Notes: a model not told the origin generated them from the sequence alone. Shown: positions 1 to 8,760, counted from the stretch's first letter. The stretch is 64,000 nucleotides of DNA from Cytobacillus oceanisediminis (GCF_004366035.1 NZ_SOEE01000009.1:62001-126000); one strand, 5' to 3'. Numbers and translations are program-made.

Positions 1-112
1 GGGTCACACCTATTGCATATTCCGCGTGAGCATGCCTTTTATACGCAAATTCAGAAATACTTGCTGACAACGCAGTAATGCCTGCCGATTTTTTATAGAT
101 AAATTTGTCCAT
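1..112 (-). CDS. AraC-type regulator, N-terminal fragment (runs off window)
   Basis: Only the first 37 codons are inside the window. They read from an ATG at 112 preceded by a good AAGGGGTG ribosome binding site. The residues around KRHAHAEYAIGVT resemble the start of the cupin sensor domain of AraC-family transcription factors, where a His-x-His pair precedes a Tyr/Ile-Gly stretch. The HTH domain is outside the window. The gene follows the LysE-type exporter by 24 bp on the same strand, so it probably belongs to the same operon and may control it. The family call rests on a short stretch and is moderate. Confidence 0.55.
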   Translation of the reverse strand, partial: MDKFIYKKSAGITALSASISEFAYKRHAHAEYAIGVT

Positions 113-136
113 TGGATTCACCCCTTAACAGCATAC

Positions 137-712
137 CTACATCCAGATCATCACACCGGAATAAGCTAAAAATATGGCCATTACTATATTTACAATCTTA
201 TCATGCTTCAGTAAAAACGCCTTGAAAATGGTACCGCAAAGAACCCATGTAATGAATGCTAAAAATCCAATAAACGTAATGACGAGAACACTCATTGCCA
301 CAGCAGGCACTTCCGTATAATACGGCATGATGAAGCTGGGAATGACAGTCATTGTAAATAAAACAACCTTTGGATTTAAAAACTGCATCAGGAAGCCTGA
401 CATAAAGGTCCCATTTTGGTTTTCAGCTGGCTTTGAAGTATCCGCTTTGAATATTTGATAAGCCAGATAGAATATATAAAAGCTTCCGATTAACTGCATA
501 ACCATTAAAATCATTGGTATGACCTCCATAAGGATCGTATTCAGCATAGCTGAAATCATAAGCAGCAGACCAAATGCAATGGTAGCACCGTAGGTATATT
601 CCATCGCCTTCTTTGTCCCAATACTATGGACAGTGGATAATATGACGATATTCGTTGGACCTGGCGTAAACGTAACGATAAAACAATATAATAAAAAAGA
701 TGTAATATTCAT
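137..712 (-). CDS. LysE/RhtB-family amino acid exporter
   Basis: This 191-residue polytopic membrane protein has about six hydrophobic segments and the LysE/RhtB hallmark FTPGPTN at residues 15-21. A second typical motif, NPKVVLF, lies near residue 113. The family exports amino acids or their analogues using the proton gradient; the substrate cannot be read from sequence. The ATG at 712 follows AAAGGAG with 8 nt spacing. An AraC-type gene begins 24 bp downstream on the same strand, a frequent exporter/regulator arrangement. Another LysE-family protein is encoded at 60060-60638 next to a LysR regulator. Confidence 0.88.
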   Translation of the reverse strand: MNITSFLLYCFIVTFTPGPTNIVILSTVHSIGTKKAMEYTYGATIAFGLLLMISAMLNTILMEVIPMILMVMQLIGSFYIFYLAYQIFKADTSKPAENQNGTFMSGFLMQFLNPKVVLFTMTVIPSFIMPYYTEVPAVAMSVLVITFIGFLAFITWVLCGTIFKAFLLKHDKIVNIVMAIFLAYSGVMIWM

Positions 713-841
713 GAATGAAACTCCTTTCAGGGTATTCTCACATAAATATACATCTTAGGATTAAGCGGCTTATAGTATATTATTGCAGAGGAAGCAGAAC
801 AAGAGCTGTATCTATGGGAGAAAGTTTTAATAACACTATAA

Positions 842-1423
842 TCACTCTAAACCAGCATTAATCCTCTTCACAACTTTCGCAGGAACTCCTGCAGCAACAG
901 TATTTTCAGGAACATCCTTAGTGACAACGGCTCCTGCCGCAACCACCGAGTTTTCACCAATCGTCACACCAGGCAGGATGGTTGCGTTTGAACCAATCCA
1001 GACGTTTTTGCCAATGATAACTGGTGACGGGTATGTTGTGTTTCTTGTTTCTAAGGATAACCCATGATTCAGTGTAGCAATCGTGACATTCATACCGATC
1101 ATGGCTCCGTCTCCGATCCGAATTCCGCCCCTGTCCTGGAAGGAACATCCTGTGTTAAAAAACACGTTCTTGCCAATCGTGATATTCTTGCCGAAGTCTG
1201 TATAAAATGGCGGAAAACACATAAAGGAAGAATCAACTTGGCTTCCTGTCAGTTCACTGAATATCTCTGCTATTTCCTCTTTTGAATGAAACGAGGTATT
1301 CAATTCCATAGTGATCCTTTGAGCTTCATAACTGCATTGAATTAGTAGCCCATGCAATTCTTTGTCCTCACCTGAAATGGGATTTCCCTTTCGGCAGAAA
1401 TCTATAAAATCTTCCATGTTCAT
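842..1423 (-). CDS. Sugar O-acetyltransferase, LbH (maltose acetyltransferase-like) family
   Basis: The protein has 193 residues from the chosen ATG at 1423, which follows AGGTGG by 8 nt. An in-frame ATG at 1453 lacks such a site. The C-terminal half is built of hexapeptide repeats ([23 protein letters not shown]) forming a left-handed beta helix. The family's catalytic histidine sits in TLNHGLS, His120. The ending VPAKVVKRI is typical of acetyl-CoA:sugar O-acetyltransferases acting as trimers in the cytoplasm. The N-terminal helical part is compatible with the Mac domain but diverged. The acceptor is unknown. A broken relative lies at 61760-62165. Confidence 0.85.
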   Translation of the reverse strand: MNMEDFIDFCRKGNPISGEDKELHGLLIQCSYEAQRITMELNTSFHSKEEIAEIFSELTGSQVDSSFMCFPPFYTDFGKNITIGKNVFFNTGCSFQDRGGIRIGDGAMIGMNVTIATLNHGLSLETRNTTYPSPVIIGKNVWIGSNATILPGVTIGENSVVAAGAVVTKDVPENTVAAGVPAKVVKRINAGLE

Positions 1424-1515
1424 TTTTTTAACCACCTTTCTTTGTATGCCCATAAAAAATCTAAGTTAAAAATAGAATGTCCCAAAAGCCAGGCTTTCAG
1501 GACATTTTTGACCAT

Positions 1516-2556
1516 TTACATAGTGCTGATATCAATCACAAATCGATACTTCACATCTGATGCTAATACTCGTTCGTAAGCATCATCTATTTGATCAGCT
1601 GTAATGACTTCAATCTTTGGAACGATATTATGTTTTGCACAGAAATCCAGCATTTCCTGAGTCTCACGTATGCCTCCAATCATTGAACCCGCAAAGGAAC
1701 GGCGATGGCCGATGAGTGAGAACACATTGACAGACAATGGCTCTGCAGGAGCACCAACGTTAACCAATGTTCCATCAAGCGTGAGCAGTGAGAAGTAAGC
1801 ATCTATGTCGATTTTCGCACTTACCGTGTTAATAATTAAGTCAAACGTTCCGGCAAGTTTTTTGAAAGTTTCCGGGTCGCTTGTGGCAAAGTAATGGTCT
1901 GCTCCGAATCGCAGGCCATCTTCTTTTTTATTCAATGTTTGCGAAAGGACTGTCACTTCTGCACCCATGGCATGTGCAATTTTGACAGCCATATGGCCAA
2001 GGCCGCCCATACCGACAACCGCTACTTTCTTGCCCGGCCCAGCTTCCCAATGATTTAGCGGCGAATAAGTGGTAATTCCCGCACAAAGCAGCGGGGCTGC
2101 CGCGTCAAGCTCAATGCTATCAGGGATTCTGAGTACGAACTCTTCCTGTACTACAATGTGCGTAGAATAGCCGCCTTGAGTAGGCTCGCCGTATTTGTCT
2201 ACACCCGCATAGGTTTGGATATTTCCTTTGAGGCAGTATTGTTCTTCTCCTTTACGGCAGTTTTCACACTCACCGCAGGAGTCAACCATACATCCGACTC
2301 CTACCCGGTCTCCAGCCTTGTACTTTGTCACCTCAGCTCCTACTTCCGAAACAATTCCTGCAATCTCATGCCCGGGTACGAGCGGATAGTTCACAGGCCC
2401 CCACTCCCCATGAGCAGTATGAATGTCAGAATGGCAAATGCCGGCATATTTAATTTCAATCAGAACATCATGCAAATCCAGATCTCGCCGTTTAATTTCA
2501 GCCGCTCTAAACGGCTTGTCCGGACCGTCAACGGCCCTCGCTTTAGCAGTTATCAT
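1516..2556 (-). CDS. Zinc-dependent alcohol dehydrogenase (cinnamyl-ADH/YahK-like)
   Basis: This is a 346-residue medium-chain dehydrogenase that reduces aldehydes or oxidises alcohols with NAD(P). Catalytic zinc residues are Cys41 (GICHSD), His63-Glu64 (PGHE) and Cys158. The structural zinc site has Cys94, 97, 100 and 108. The Rossmann motif GMGGLG is at 182-187. The ATG at 2556 follows AGGAGG by 8 nt; an upstream in-frame ATG at 2610 lacks a site. Transcription comes from a MerR-type promoter (2643-2673), and the divergent MerR gene at 2797 is the probable activator. This matches the AdhA/AdhR carbonyl-stress pair of Bacillus subtilis in layout, so aldehyde detoxification is the likely role. 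Confidence 0.9.
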   Translation of the reverse strand: MITAKARAVDGPDKPFRAAEIKRRDLDLHDVLIEIKYAGICHSDIHTAHGEWGPVNYPLVPGHEIAGIVSEVGAEVTKYKAGDRVGVGCMVDSCGECENCRKGEEQYCLKGNIQTYAGVDKYGEPTQGGYSTHIVVQEEFVLRIPDSIELDAAAPLLCAGITTYSPLNHWEAGPGKKVAVVGMGGLGHMAVKIAHAMGAEVTVLSQTLNKKEDGLRFGADHYFATSDPETFKKLAGTFDLIINTVSAKIDIDAYFSLLTLDGTLVNVGAPAEPLSVNVFSLIGHRRSFAGSMIGGIRETQEMLDFCAKHNIVPKIEVITADQIDDAYERVLASDVKYRFVIDISTM

Positions 2557-2642
2557 GAATAAAACCTCCTGAATTTTTTTAAGAGAATGATAGATTTTAA
2601 AAGAACTCATTTAAATTTTCATCATTTTCTCTTTTCACAACC

Positions 2643-2673
2643 ATGTTAAGGCTTATAGTTAACTCTAGGTCAA
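2643..2673 (-). promoter_or_regulatory. MerR-type promoter of the alcohol dehydrogenase gene
   Basis: On the minus strand the sequence reads TTGACC (2673-2668), then exactly 19 bp, then TAACAT (2648-2643). A 19-bp spacer filled with a palindrome is the signature of promoters activated by MerR-family proteins through DNA unwinding. The spacer holds TAGAGTTAACTATAAG, an imperfect dyad centred on GTTAAC. The site reads toward the dehydrogenase start at 2556. Confidence 0.75.
2652..2670 (+). promoter_or_regulatory. MerR operator, copy 1
   Basis: The 19-mer CTTATAGTTAACTCTAGGT is an imperfect palindrome around GTTAAC. It overlaps the spacer of the dehydrogenase promoter. An identical 19-mer occurs at 2752-2770. 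Confidence 0.7.
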
Positions 2674-2751
2674 GTGATAAATTCAATTTTTTTCATGCTC
2701 AATAAAGTGACTTTGACATTTACAAAATACCATGGTAATCTCACGTCATAC

Positions 2752-2770
2752 CTTATAGTTAACTCTAGGT
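2752..2770 (+). promoter_or_regulatory. MerR operator, copy 2 (autoregulatory)
   Basis: This is an exact repeat of the 19-mer at 2652-2670, displaced by 100 bp and ending 26 bp before the merR start. It probably serves autoregulation of the regulator. The flanking -35/-10 hexamers are poorer than for copy 1 (CTATAC downstream, no clear -35), so the promoter itself is less certain than the binding site. Confidence 0.6.
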
Positions 2771-2796
2771 CTATACCTAAGATTAGGAGATAAATA

Positions 2797-3207
2797 ATGA
2801 AGACATACACGATCAGTGAAGTTGCAAAGGAATTGAATCTGACAGTGTACACCCTCCGCTACTACGATAAGGAAGGTCTGATGCCTTTTGTAGAACGGAC
2901 TCCCAGCGGAAACCGCTTATTTAAAGAATCCGACCTTAGCGCTCTAAAAGTAATAGAATGCCTGAAAGCCACCGGGATGCCTATTAAGGAAATTAAAAAT
3001 TTCATAGACTGGTGTTCTGAAGGGGATGCCACACTGCAGCAAAGATATGACATGTTTCTGGAGCGAAAAGCAAATGTAGAAGCACAAATGGAAGAACTAA
3101 GAAAAACAATGGAAGTCATCGAGCATAAATGCTTATACTACAAGACTGCACTGGAAGCCGGAACGGAAGATATTCATAAAGAAGATAAAATAGAGATTAA
3201 TAGCTGA
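2797..3207 (+). CDS. MerR-family transcriptional regulator (AdhR-like)
   Basis: This 136-residue protein has an N-terminal winged HTH (ISEVAKELNLTVYTLRYYDKEGL, residues 7-29, quoted in pieces: ISEVAKELNL and RYYDKEGL). A coiled-coil dimerisation helix (about 78-110) follows, and the effector region is short. There is no conserved Cys pattern of metal sensors; one Cys lies near residue 70 and one near 112. It is divergent from the zinc alcohol dehydrogenase, and both promoters contain the same operator. Aldehyde or electrophile sensing is inferred by analogy to AdhR. The gene ends at a strong hairpin terminator. Confidence 0.88.
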   Translation: MKTYTISEVAKELNLTVYTLRYYDKEGLMPFVERTPSGNRLFKESDLSALKVIECLKATGMPIKEIKNFIDWCSEGDATLQQRYDMFLERKANVEAQMEELRKTMEVIEHKCLYYKTALEAGTEDIHKEDKIEINS

Positions 3208-3208
3208 C

Positions 3209-3246
3209 AGAAAGCCGCCTGTATTTAATACAGATGGCTTTCTTCT
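3209..3246 (+). terminator. Terminator of merR gene
   Basis: AGAAAGCC and GGCTTTCT flank an inner CTGTATT/AATACAG stem, followed by TTCTT. It starts 1 bp after the merR stop codon. Confidence 0.75.
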
Positions 3247-3259
3247 TAACTAAAAAGGT

Positions 3260-3358
3260 CTAATAAAAATCACAGTACACAATCCAGTCGTGTTTATCTT
3301 GATTGTAGAAAAAATAGAAACTGCCGCTATCTACAATGTTGAAATGGGCTTTACCCAT
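3260..3358 (-). pseudogene. Short coding remnant (32 codons), possible 3' end of a lost gene
   Basis: The minus strand reads 32 codons from an ATG at 3358 to a TAG at 3260. The peptide is rich in Tyr, Phe and Asp (NIVDSGSFYFFYNQ, then HDWIVYCDFY). It looks like the C-terminal tail of a globular protein, not a functional small gene. The only upstream site is a weak GGCGG. No family is recognised. Confidence 0.25.
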
Positions 3359-3412
3359 AAAAAGCCGCCTGCAGGCAGCAAATCTTACACTTTAAATTCT
3401 CCTGGATACACC

Positions 3413-3946
3413 CTATCTTTTACCTTTAAGAATTGAATATACATAGGTATCGTATGCTTCTCCATTTTGCTGCATATACTCTCTTAGAATACCCTCTTTT
3501 TGAAACCCGGCTTTAGTTAGCAATTTATTAGATGCCTCATTAACCATAAATACAACTGCCCCAATACGAGTAAGATCCAATTCTTCAAATCCATATTGAA
3601 TAACTTTCGACACAGCTTCGAAAGTATACCCTTTTCTCCAATGTCCAGGATGTATTTCATATCCTATTTCTGCACGCTTATGTTTATGAGACAATGCATT
3701 GAAGCCAACAGTCCCGATTATTCCACTCTTTCCTTTTAATTCAATTCCCCAGCGCATTCCTTTTTTCTCCCTGTAGCTATTTGCAAAAAAGTCAACAAAT
3801 GCTTCAGCTTGTTCCATCTTTTCTATTTTTTCCTGCCCATAGTAACGTGTCACATTGTCATTAGAAAAACAAGCGTATATACTCTCAGCATCTTCTTTTA
3901 AGATTTCTCTCAGCTTCAATCTTTTAGTCTCTAATTTCGGTATCAC
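3413..3946 (-). CDS. GNAT N-acetyltransferase, RimJ/RimL type
   Basis: The protein has 177 residues and begins at GTG 3946, behind GGGGAG. It opens with LETKRLKLREI, the standard start of RimJ/RimL-like ribosomal-protein or small-molecule acetyltransferases. It carries the acetyl-CoA loop region HPGHWRKGYTFEA near residues 98-110 and the C-terminal NEASNKLLTKAGFQKEG strand-turn. The acceptor is unknown. It lies 32 bp downstream of the sigma-factor gene on the same strand and may be co-transcribed. Confidence 0.85.
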   Translation of the reverse strand: MIPKLETKRLKLREILKEDAESIYACFSNDNVTRYYGQEKIEKMEQAEAFVDFFANSYREKKGMRWGIELKGKSGIIGTVGFNALSHKHKRAEIGYEIHPGHWRKGYTFEAVSKVIQYGFEELDLTRIGAVVFMVNEASNKLLTKAGFQKEGILREYMQQNGEAYDTYVYSILKGKR

Positions 3947-3978
3947 TTTTCTCTCCCCTTACCTTCTATAGCTATACA

Positions 3979-4638
3979 CTATCTTGAAAATATCTGAAGA
4001 ATATTCCCATCAGGATCTGTTATAAAAATGGCATGGAAACCCTTCTTCCTATTGGTCATCACCTTGAAATTTTCTGTTTGCAGCAGTCGATAATAATAAA
4101 ATATCTTTAAAGGCTGCTGGTTTTTAACTGCTGATGAAAATTCATTTATTAAATTGTCATTGCATGGCTGTTTATTAGTATCTGGAGAATTATTTTTCTT
4201 TAATGAAGTTCTTGCTCGGTGAAGGGCTGTTTTAATGGATTCATTACTGACTCTCAGCATTGCGGCGATTTCTTCAGAAGTATATTGGAACACATCTTTT
4301 AACGTTATTAGCATAGCCTGACGGAGTGGAAGTGTACTATTTAAGATTTCTAATAAACTGTCCCACTCCGTAAAATCCCAACTTTTCTCAAATAACTTAT
4401 GAGGATCCATCAGCATTTCACTTTTCTTGCGCTTTCCATCAATAAAAATATTTTTGGCAATGGTGTACAAAAAGGGTATGTTAATCACCCGGTCTGGCTC
4501 TTTTTCTTTTATTTTGATAAATTTAATCAGTGTCTCCTGGGTTAAATCCTCGGCCAGCCATTCTGAGGATGTTAAGGATAAACAATATTTATATAGTCTC
4601 AAAGAAATCTCCTCAATCGTTAAAGATTCTGTAATCAT
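3979..4638 (-). CDS. ECF-like RNA polymerase sigma factor with C-terminal extension
   Basis: From the ATG at 4638 (GGAGG, 5-nt spacing) the protein has 219 residues. A longer reading from 4683 is possible but has no better site. Region 2 is visible as EWLAEDLTQETLIKFI (about residues 26-41). Region 4 has an HTH reading YTSEEIAAMLRVSNESIKTALHRAR (about 120-144, seen as EEIAAMLRVS and KTALHRAR). About 60 further residues follow region 4, reminiscent of the C-terminal accessory tails of some ECF groups. No anti-sigma gene is adjacent. The gene faces a VOC-family gene across a 90-bp promoter region. Confidence 0.8.
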   Translation of the reverse strand: MITESLTIEEISLRLYKYCLSLTSSEWLAEDLTQETLIKFIKIKEKEPDRVINIPFLYTIAKNIFIDGKRKKSEMLMDPHKLFEKSWDFTEWDSLLEILNSTLPLRQAMLITLKDVFQYTSEEIAAMLRVSNESIKTALHRARTSLKKNNSPDTNKQPCNDNLINEFSSAVKNQQPLKIFYYYRLLQTENFKVMTNRKKGFHAIFITDPDGNILQIFSR

Positions 4639-4728
4639 TATACCCTCCAGAAAATTTTCATTATTTTGTAACTTTTGTTTCATTATAATCGTTTGTATAG
4701 GAACAAAAAATAAGGAGTGTGATTTTGC

Positions 4729-5139
4729 ATGTTTAAGGTAGGCAGTATTTTTATCCCGGTTACGGATTTGGAAAGATCTAAAAAATGGTATGAAGAGAAC
4801 CTTGGTCTAACAAAGGTAGATGAGTGGCAGGAAAATGGGGCTGATCATGGTGTGGGTTATGTTTTTAAGAATGACACCACAGGTCTTGCTTTAATAAAAA
4901 CAGAAAAACCCCAGCCAACAGAATTTACTGTCAAAGGAAAAAATAAAAACGTCTATTATAATTTCGAAGTAGATGACATCCAGCAAGCTTACGATCGGTT
5001 GAAGCAAAATGGAGTGGAAACAACAGACATTCATGATTATGGGATCATGAAAGGGTTTGATTTCTTTGACCCTGAGGGGAATGCCTTCAGTGCAGTAAGC
5101 GAAGAAATGAATTCGCCCTATCATAAAGATAATTTGTAA
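4729..5139 (+). CDS. VOC (glyoxalase/bleomycin-resistance) family protein
   Basis: The 136-residue protein has the paired beta-alpha-beta-beta-beta modules of the vicinal oxygen chelate fold: IPVTDLERSKKWYEENLGL at the start and FFDPEGNAFSAV at the end. Such proteins bind a metal and act on, or sequester, electrophiles, antibiotics or metabolites; the substrate is not evident. It is divergent from the sigma-factor gene. The intergenic region contains TGTAAC-17-CGTT toward this gene, a loose match to ECF promoters. The gene ends before a 12-bp hairpin. Confidence 0.82.
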   Translation: MFKVGSIFIPVTDLERSKKWYEENLGLTKVDEWQENGADHGVGYVFKNDTTGLALIKTEKPQPTEFTVKGKNKNVYYNFEVDDIQQAYDRLKQNGVETTDIHDYGIMKGFDFFDPEGNAFSAVSEEMNSPYHKDNL

Positions 5140-5145
5140 GCTTAA

Positions 5146-5179
5146 TTAGTGGAAGCAGCAAACGATGTGCTTCCACTAA
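5146..5179. terminator. Hairpin after VOC gene
   Basis: TTAGTGGAAGCA pairs perfectly with TGCTTCCACTAA across a 10-nt loop. The T tract is weak on both sides, so this is a hairpin with probable, not certain, terminator activity between convergent genes. Confidence 0.55.
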
Positions 5180-5215
5180 CCTGACTATTAGCTTACCAGG
5201 CTGCCTCCTGCTCCA

Positions 5216-5746
5216 TTAACCATGAATTCTTATCCCTTCAGCTTTACATCGCAATTGATAAAAGAACTGGACAATTTCTTTCTCGCAAAGAATAGATTGT
5301 TTCATTTTTTCTAAAGTCCTTTTCCCCGCCCGCCTATCTATCAAGGCAAATATTTTAATCAGCATGTTGTTGGATTCTAATGATTCTTCAATAGAATTCT
5401 GAAAATATTCCTCTACTGCATCAAAAAAGTCGTACTGGGCAAAAACCCCTTCGTCTAATACCCATTCATGTGCTTCATTCCAAACTACTGATTCCTGGCT
5501 CCAATCGGTATAAGGAATTTGTTTCTTTCTTTTTATTTCATATGTTCTTTTGTTTAGAGCGGCCTCAGAAGTAATGGTACACATATTGAGGACTTCCTTT
5601 TTATCAACAGTAATAAAAGCTCTCCCCAATTGATCGTGAGCCCTTCTGTAATTGGTTACTGTAAACTGTACTCTTTCTTTCAGAGACTCACATGTAAAAC
5701 TATCTAACCTTTTCTTTACCTTGCTCCATTGCTGATTCTGCAACAT
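5216..5746 (-). CDS. Uncharacterised protein, SF0329-like hypothetical family
   Basis: The 176-residue soluble protein is rich in charged residues and has no signal peptide or membrane segment. Its opening (QWSKVKKRLDSF, then RAHDQLGRAFITVDKKEV) recalls a family of hypothetical proteins annotated as SF0329-like in many bacteria, but no function is known. The start ATG at 5746 follows AGGGGGA (TTAGGGGGATTAAATG). It stands alone, between convergent VOC and divergent ABC transporter genes. Confidence 0.7.
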   Translation of the reverse strand: MLQNQQWSKVKKRLDSFTCESLKERVQFTVTNYRRAHDQLGRAFITVDKKEVLNMCTITSEAALNKRTYEIKRKKQIPYTDWSQESVVWNEAHEWVLDEGVFAQYDFFDAVEEYFQNSIEESLESNNMLIKIFALIDRRAGKRTLEKMKQSILCEKEIVQFFYQLRCKAEGIRIHG

Positions 5747-5938
5747 TTAATCCCCCTAAATATTTCCCATTACCAAAGTCCCTTCAGATTAATTATCTTT
5801 AAAGGTCATTCACTTAACAACCTTTCTATTCCTTATCCACTAAGCAGGAAAAAAAGAATTCGCAAATCCCCTTTAGTCATCAACAAATCTAATGTTACAC
5901 TAGAATTAATGGAATAATTTTGAAATGGGGTCTAGGTG

Positions 5939-6718
5939 ATGGAGGAAGTTATATTAGAGATTAGTAATTTGAGAAAGAACTATGGTCCGAAGTCCGTGCT
6001 GAATGGTGTATCCTTTCAGGTGAAAAGCGGGGAAATCATCGGGTATATCGGCCCGAACGGCGCTGGGAAAAGCACTACTGTTAAAATCATGCTTGGCATT
6101 GAAGATGACTATTCAGGACAAGTCAAAATCTTTGGCCAGGATATTTCAGATGGAAATAATGAATATAAAAGGAAAATCGGATATGTGCCGGAAATTGCTG
6201 AAGTATATGATAATTTGACCGGCCAGGAATACTTAACCTTTGTTGGCGAATTGTATGGCCTCGATTCGGAACTCGCCAGTGATAAGGCAAAAAGCCTGAT
6301 GGAACTATTCGGCATAGGAGAAGTCTACCATTCCAGGATAGCTTCTTATTCAAAAGGAATGCGTCAAAAGCTCCTCATTATCTCGAGCTTACTGCATAAT
6401 CCGGAACTTCTGTTTTTTGATGAACCCATCAATGGTCTGGATGCAAATAGTGTCATGATATTCAAAGAAATCATGGCGCAGCTTGCCGAACAGGGAAAAA
6501 CGATCTTCTATTCTTCTCATATTATGGATGTGGTTGAAAAAATAAGCAGCCGCATTATTCTTCTCCATGATGGCAGAATTGCTGCAGATGGCACCTTTGA
6601 AGAGTTAAGGCAGCAAAATACGGAAGGTTCACTCGAACAGATTTTCAACCAGCTTACGGGATTCAGTGAACATAAGGAACTGGGTGCCAGATTTGTTTCA
6701 GTAGTAAAGGAGATGTAG
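5939..6718 (+). CDS. ABC transporter ATP-binding protein
   Basis: This is the 259-residue cytoplasmic ATPase of an ABC-2 type transporter. Walker A GPNGAGKST is at 38-46, signature YSKGMRQK at 137-144, Walker B LLFFDEP at 157-163, and the H-loop histidine is in YSSHIMD. GTG at 5936 and ATG at 5939 are adjacent possible starts; GGGG sits 8 nt before the ATG. The permease gene begins 2 bp after its stop, so the two form one operon. The pair resembles Bacillus YthP/YthQ, whose substrate is unknown. Confidence 0.92.
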   Translation: MEEVILEISNLRKNYGPKSVLNGVSFQVKSGEIIGYIGPNGAGKSTTVKIMLGIEDDYSGQVKIFGQDISDGNNEYKRKIGYVPEIAEVYDNLTGQEYLTFVGELYGLDSELASDKAKSLMELFGIGEVYHSRIASYSKGMRQKLLIISSLLHNPELLFFDEPINGLDANSVMIFKEIMAQLAEQGKTIFYSSHIMDVVEKISSRIILLHDGRIAADGTFEELRQQNTEGSLEQIFNQLTGFSEHKELGARFVSVVKEM

Positions 6719-6720
6719 GG

Positions 6721-8364
6721 ATGCAGGACTATCGCACTCTTAAACTATTGGATCGTTTTGAGCGGATTTTCAGAAGCTTTGGCGTAGATTACAAGATAAT
6801 GAGAAGACTCCTGCAAGTAAAGCTAACGATGGATGGACGGCGTGTACCCACCATTTTCTCGCAGAATGCAAAAAAAGAAAACAAAGAAAAGAACAATCAG
6901 TACATAAAATCTTTATGGATTTACGTATTGTTTGGGCTGTTTTTGATTCCATTTGTGCTTATGGGGGACAATTACCTTTTCCAGATGAGCCTCTTTTATG
7001 GGATTTTCACCTTTTTCGTTATGACCTCCATGATTTCCGATTTCTCTTCGGTGTTACTGGATATTCGTGATCGTAACATCCTGTTCCCAAAGCCAGTCGA
7101 CCGAAAAACGATCAGCACGGCAAAAATGGTGCATGTTACGATTTATCTTTCTTTCCTTACCATTGCGCTTGCGGGAATCCCCTTGATAGTAGGACTTATC
7201 AAAAATGGGCTCTTATTTTTCCTTATTGCTGCCGTAAACATCACCCTGATTGACCTATTGGTTGTTGGTTTAACCGCACTGATCTATTTATCGATTTTGC
7301 GATTTTTTGATGGGGAAAAATTAAAAGATATCATCAACTATGTCCAAATTGGGCTGTCCCTTATGATCATGGTTGGCTATCAATTGCTTATTCGCTCTTT
7401 TGAGTTAATTGACTTAACGGTCTCGCTTCAGCCAAAGTGGTGGCAGGTGTTCATCATTCCAATGTGGTTTGGGGCAAATATCGAAATGTTAATGAAGGGC
7501 ACCTTCCAGCCGTTTTATCTCATCTTTTCAGCATTAGGACTCATTGTTCCGATCCTATCCATCTGGATTTATATGAAATTTACCAGCACCTTCGAGCAAA
7601 ACCTGCAAAAGCTTGCTAATCATGGAAAAGCCAAAGAAACGAAACAGAGTAAAGTGGGACAATTCCTTCTCAGTATCATTTGCCGCTCACCTGAAGAAAG
7701 AGCAGTTTTCAGATTTGCCGGCAGCATGATGAGAAATGAACGGGATTTTAAGCTGAAAGCCTATCCGTCTCTGGGTTTTTCCATCGTGATTCCGTTTATT
7801 TTTATCATGAATACTCTTCATGAAGATTTTGCACAGCTATCTGACAGCAAGTCCTATTTAACGATTTACTTTAGCTTGATCATCATTCCGACCATCATGA
7901 TTCTTCTAAAGTACTCAGGGAAATATAAGGGTGCCTTTATTTACCGGGTTGCCCCCCTCAAACAGCTAAAGCCAGTGTTCAGCGGTACCATCAAGGCATT
8001 TATCTTTAAGTTATATTTGCCAGTTTTCTTGCTTCTAAGTGCACTATTTCTTTTCCTGTTCGGGGCAAAAATCCTGCCTGATCTTGTCGCAGTATTTATC
8101 AGTGCCTGTCTATATGCGGTCATTTGTTTTATGGTTCTTAAAAAAGCCCTGCCCTTTTCGGAGTCTTTTGATGAGTACAATCAAAACGGCAATAGTGCCA
8201 TTATATTCGGATTGATGCTGATTGTAGCCTTATTTGCCGGCCTTCATTTCGCCAGCACATTATTGCCATATGGAATCTATCTGTATTTGGGGATTGCGAT
8301 TATTTGCTTGAGTATTTTTTGGAAGCTGGCTTTCAATATTACTTGGGAACAGATTGTTGAGTAA
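6721..8364 (+). CDS. ABC transporter permease (YthQ-like, ABC-2 type)
   Basis: The 547-residue protein has a hydrophilic N-terminus (about 60 residues), then roughly 12 hydrophobic segments in two halves separated by a soluble stretch near residues 285-345. The RBS GGAG lies inside the end of the ATPase gene, 8 nt before the ATG, showing translational coupling. It is much larger than ordinary six-TM ABC-2 permeases, which fits the YthQ-like group. The exported substrate is unknown. A hairpin with a T tract follows at 8443-8471. Confidence 0.85.
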   Translation: MQDYRTLKLLDRFERIFRSFGVDYKIMRRLLQVKLTMDGRRVPTIFSQNAKKENKEKNNQYIKSLWIYVLFGLFLIPFVLMGDNYLFQMSLFYGIFTFFVMTSMISDFSSVLLDIRDRNILFPKPVDRKTISTAKMVHVTIYLSFLTIALAGIPLIVGLIKNGLLFFLIAAVNITLIDLLVVGLTALIYLSILRFFDGEKLKDIINYVQIGLSLMIMVGYQLLIRSFELIDLTVSLQPKWWQVFIIPMWFGANIEMLMKGTFQPFYLIFSALGLIVPILSIWIYMKFTSTFEQNLQKLANHGKAKETKQSKVGQFLLSIICRSPEERAVFRFAGSMMRNERDFKLKAYPSLGFSIVIPFIFIMNTLHEDFAQLSDSKSYLTIYFSLIIIPTIMILLKYSGKYKGAFIYRVAPLKQLKPVFSGTIKAFIFKLYLPVFLLLSALFLFLFGAKILPDLVAVFISACLYAVICFMVLKKALPFSESFDEYNQNGNSAIIFGLMLIVALFAGLHFASTLLPYGIYLYLGIAIICLSIFWKLAFNITWEQIVE

Positions 8365-8442
8365 CCCGATGGGTGTTTATCAAAGGAGAGTCATTTGATA
8401 TCGGGATAACCACGATTTTAATGTGCTTATGTTTTAAACTTT

Positions 8443-8471
8443 AGCTGCCAATATAGGCAGTTCTTTTTTTG
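8443..8471 (+). terminator. Terminator of ABC transporter operon
   Basis: AGCTGCC, loop AATATA, then GGCAGTT, followed by CTTTTTTT. Confidence 0.8.
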
Positions 8472-8521
8472 CCTCTTTTTGTACAGTACCTGATGTTTTA
8501 TGCAAATCCCAGCCTTTGCAA

Positions 8522-8550
8522 TAAAAATAGACATCCCGCAAAAGGATGCC
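8522..8550 (-). terminator. Terminator of the mod remnant operon
   Basis: On the minus strand GGCATCC, loop TTTTGC, GGGATGT, then CTATTTTTAT. It lies just beyond the modB remnant and would end the modA transcript. Confidence 0.65.
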
Positions 8551-8557
8551 TGCTAAT

Positions 8558-8755
8558 TTAAAAGAATTTTAAGATTTTATTCTCTCGACAAACTAACTTA
8601 ATAAACGATATCCCAATGATGCTCGCCTCCCATAACCAGGCCATCTCCATATTGACTGAGTCAATAGCTGCATAAATAGCTGTTGGAATCTTTAGGGTTT
8701 TTCCTGGGATATTTCCGGCAAACACTAAAACTGGTGAACAACAATCAGCAGCCAT
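8558..8755 (-). pseudogene. modB: modB remnant: last ~55 codons of molybdate ABC permease
   Basis: The reading frame encodes FAGNIPGKTLKIPTAIYAAI followed by SVNMEMAWLW and an ISFI membrane segment. This is the C-terminal end of ModB-type molybdate permeases, where the usual sequence is EFGATLMFAGNIPGKTQT. Everything upstream of that motif (about 165 residues, five membrane spans and the EAA loop) is absent, and the fragment begins 6 bp from the modA stop codon. An internal deletion in a former modAB operon explains this best. No modC lies downstream. It cannot form a transporter. Confidence 0.85.
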
Positions 8756-8760
8756 TTCAT

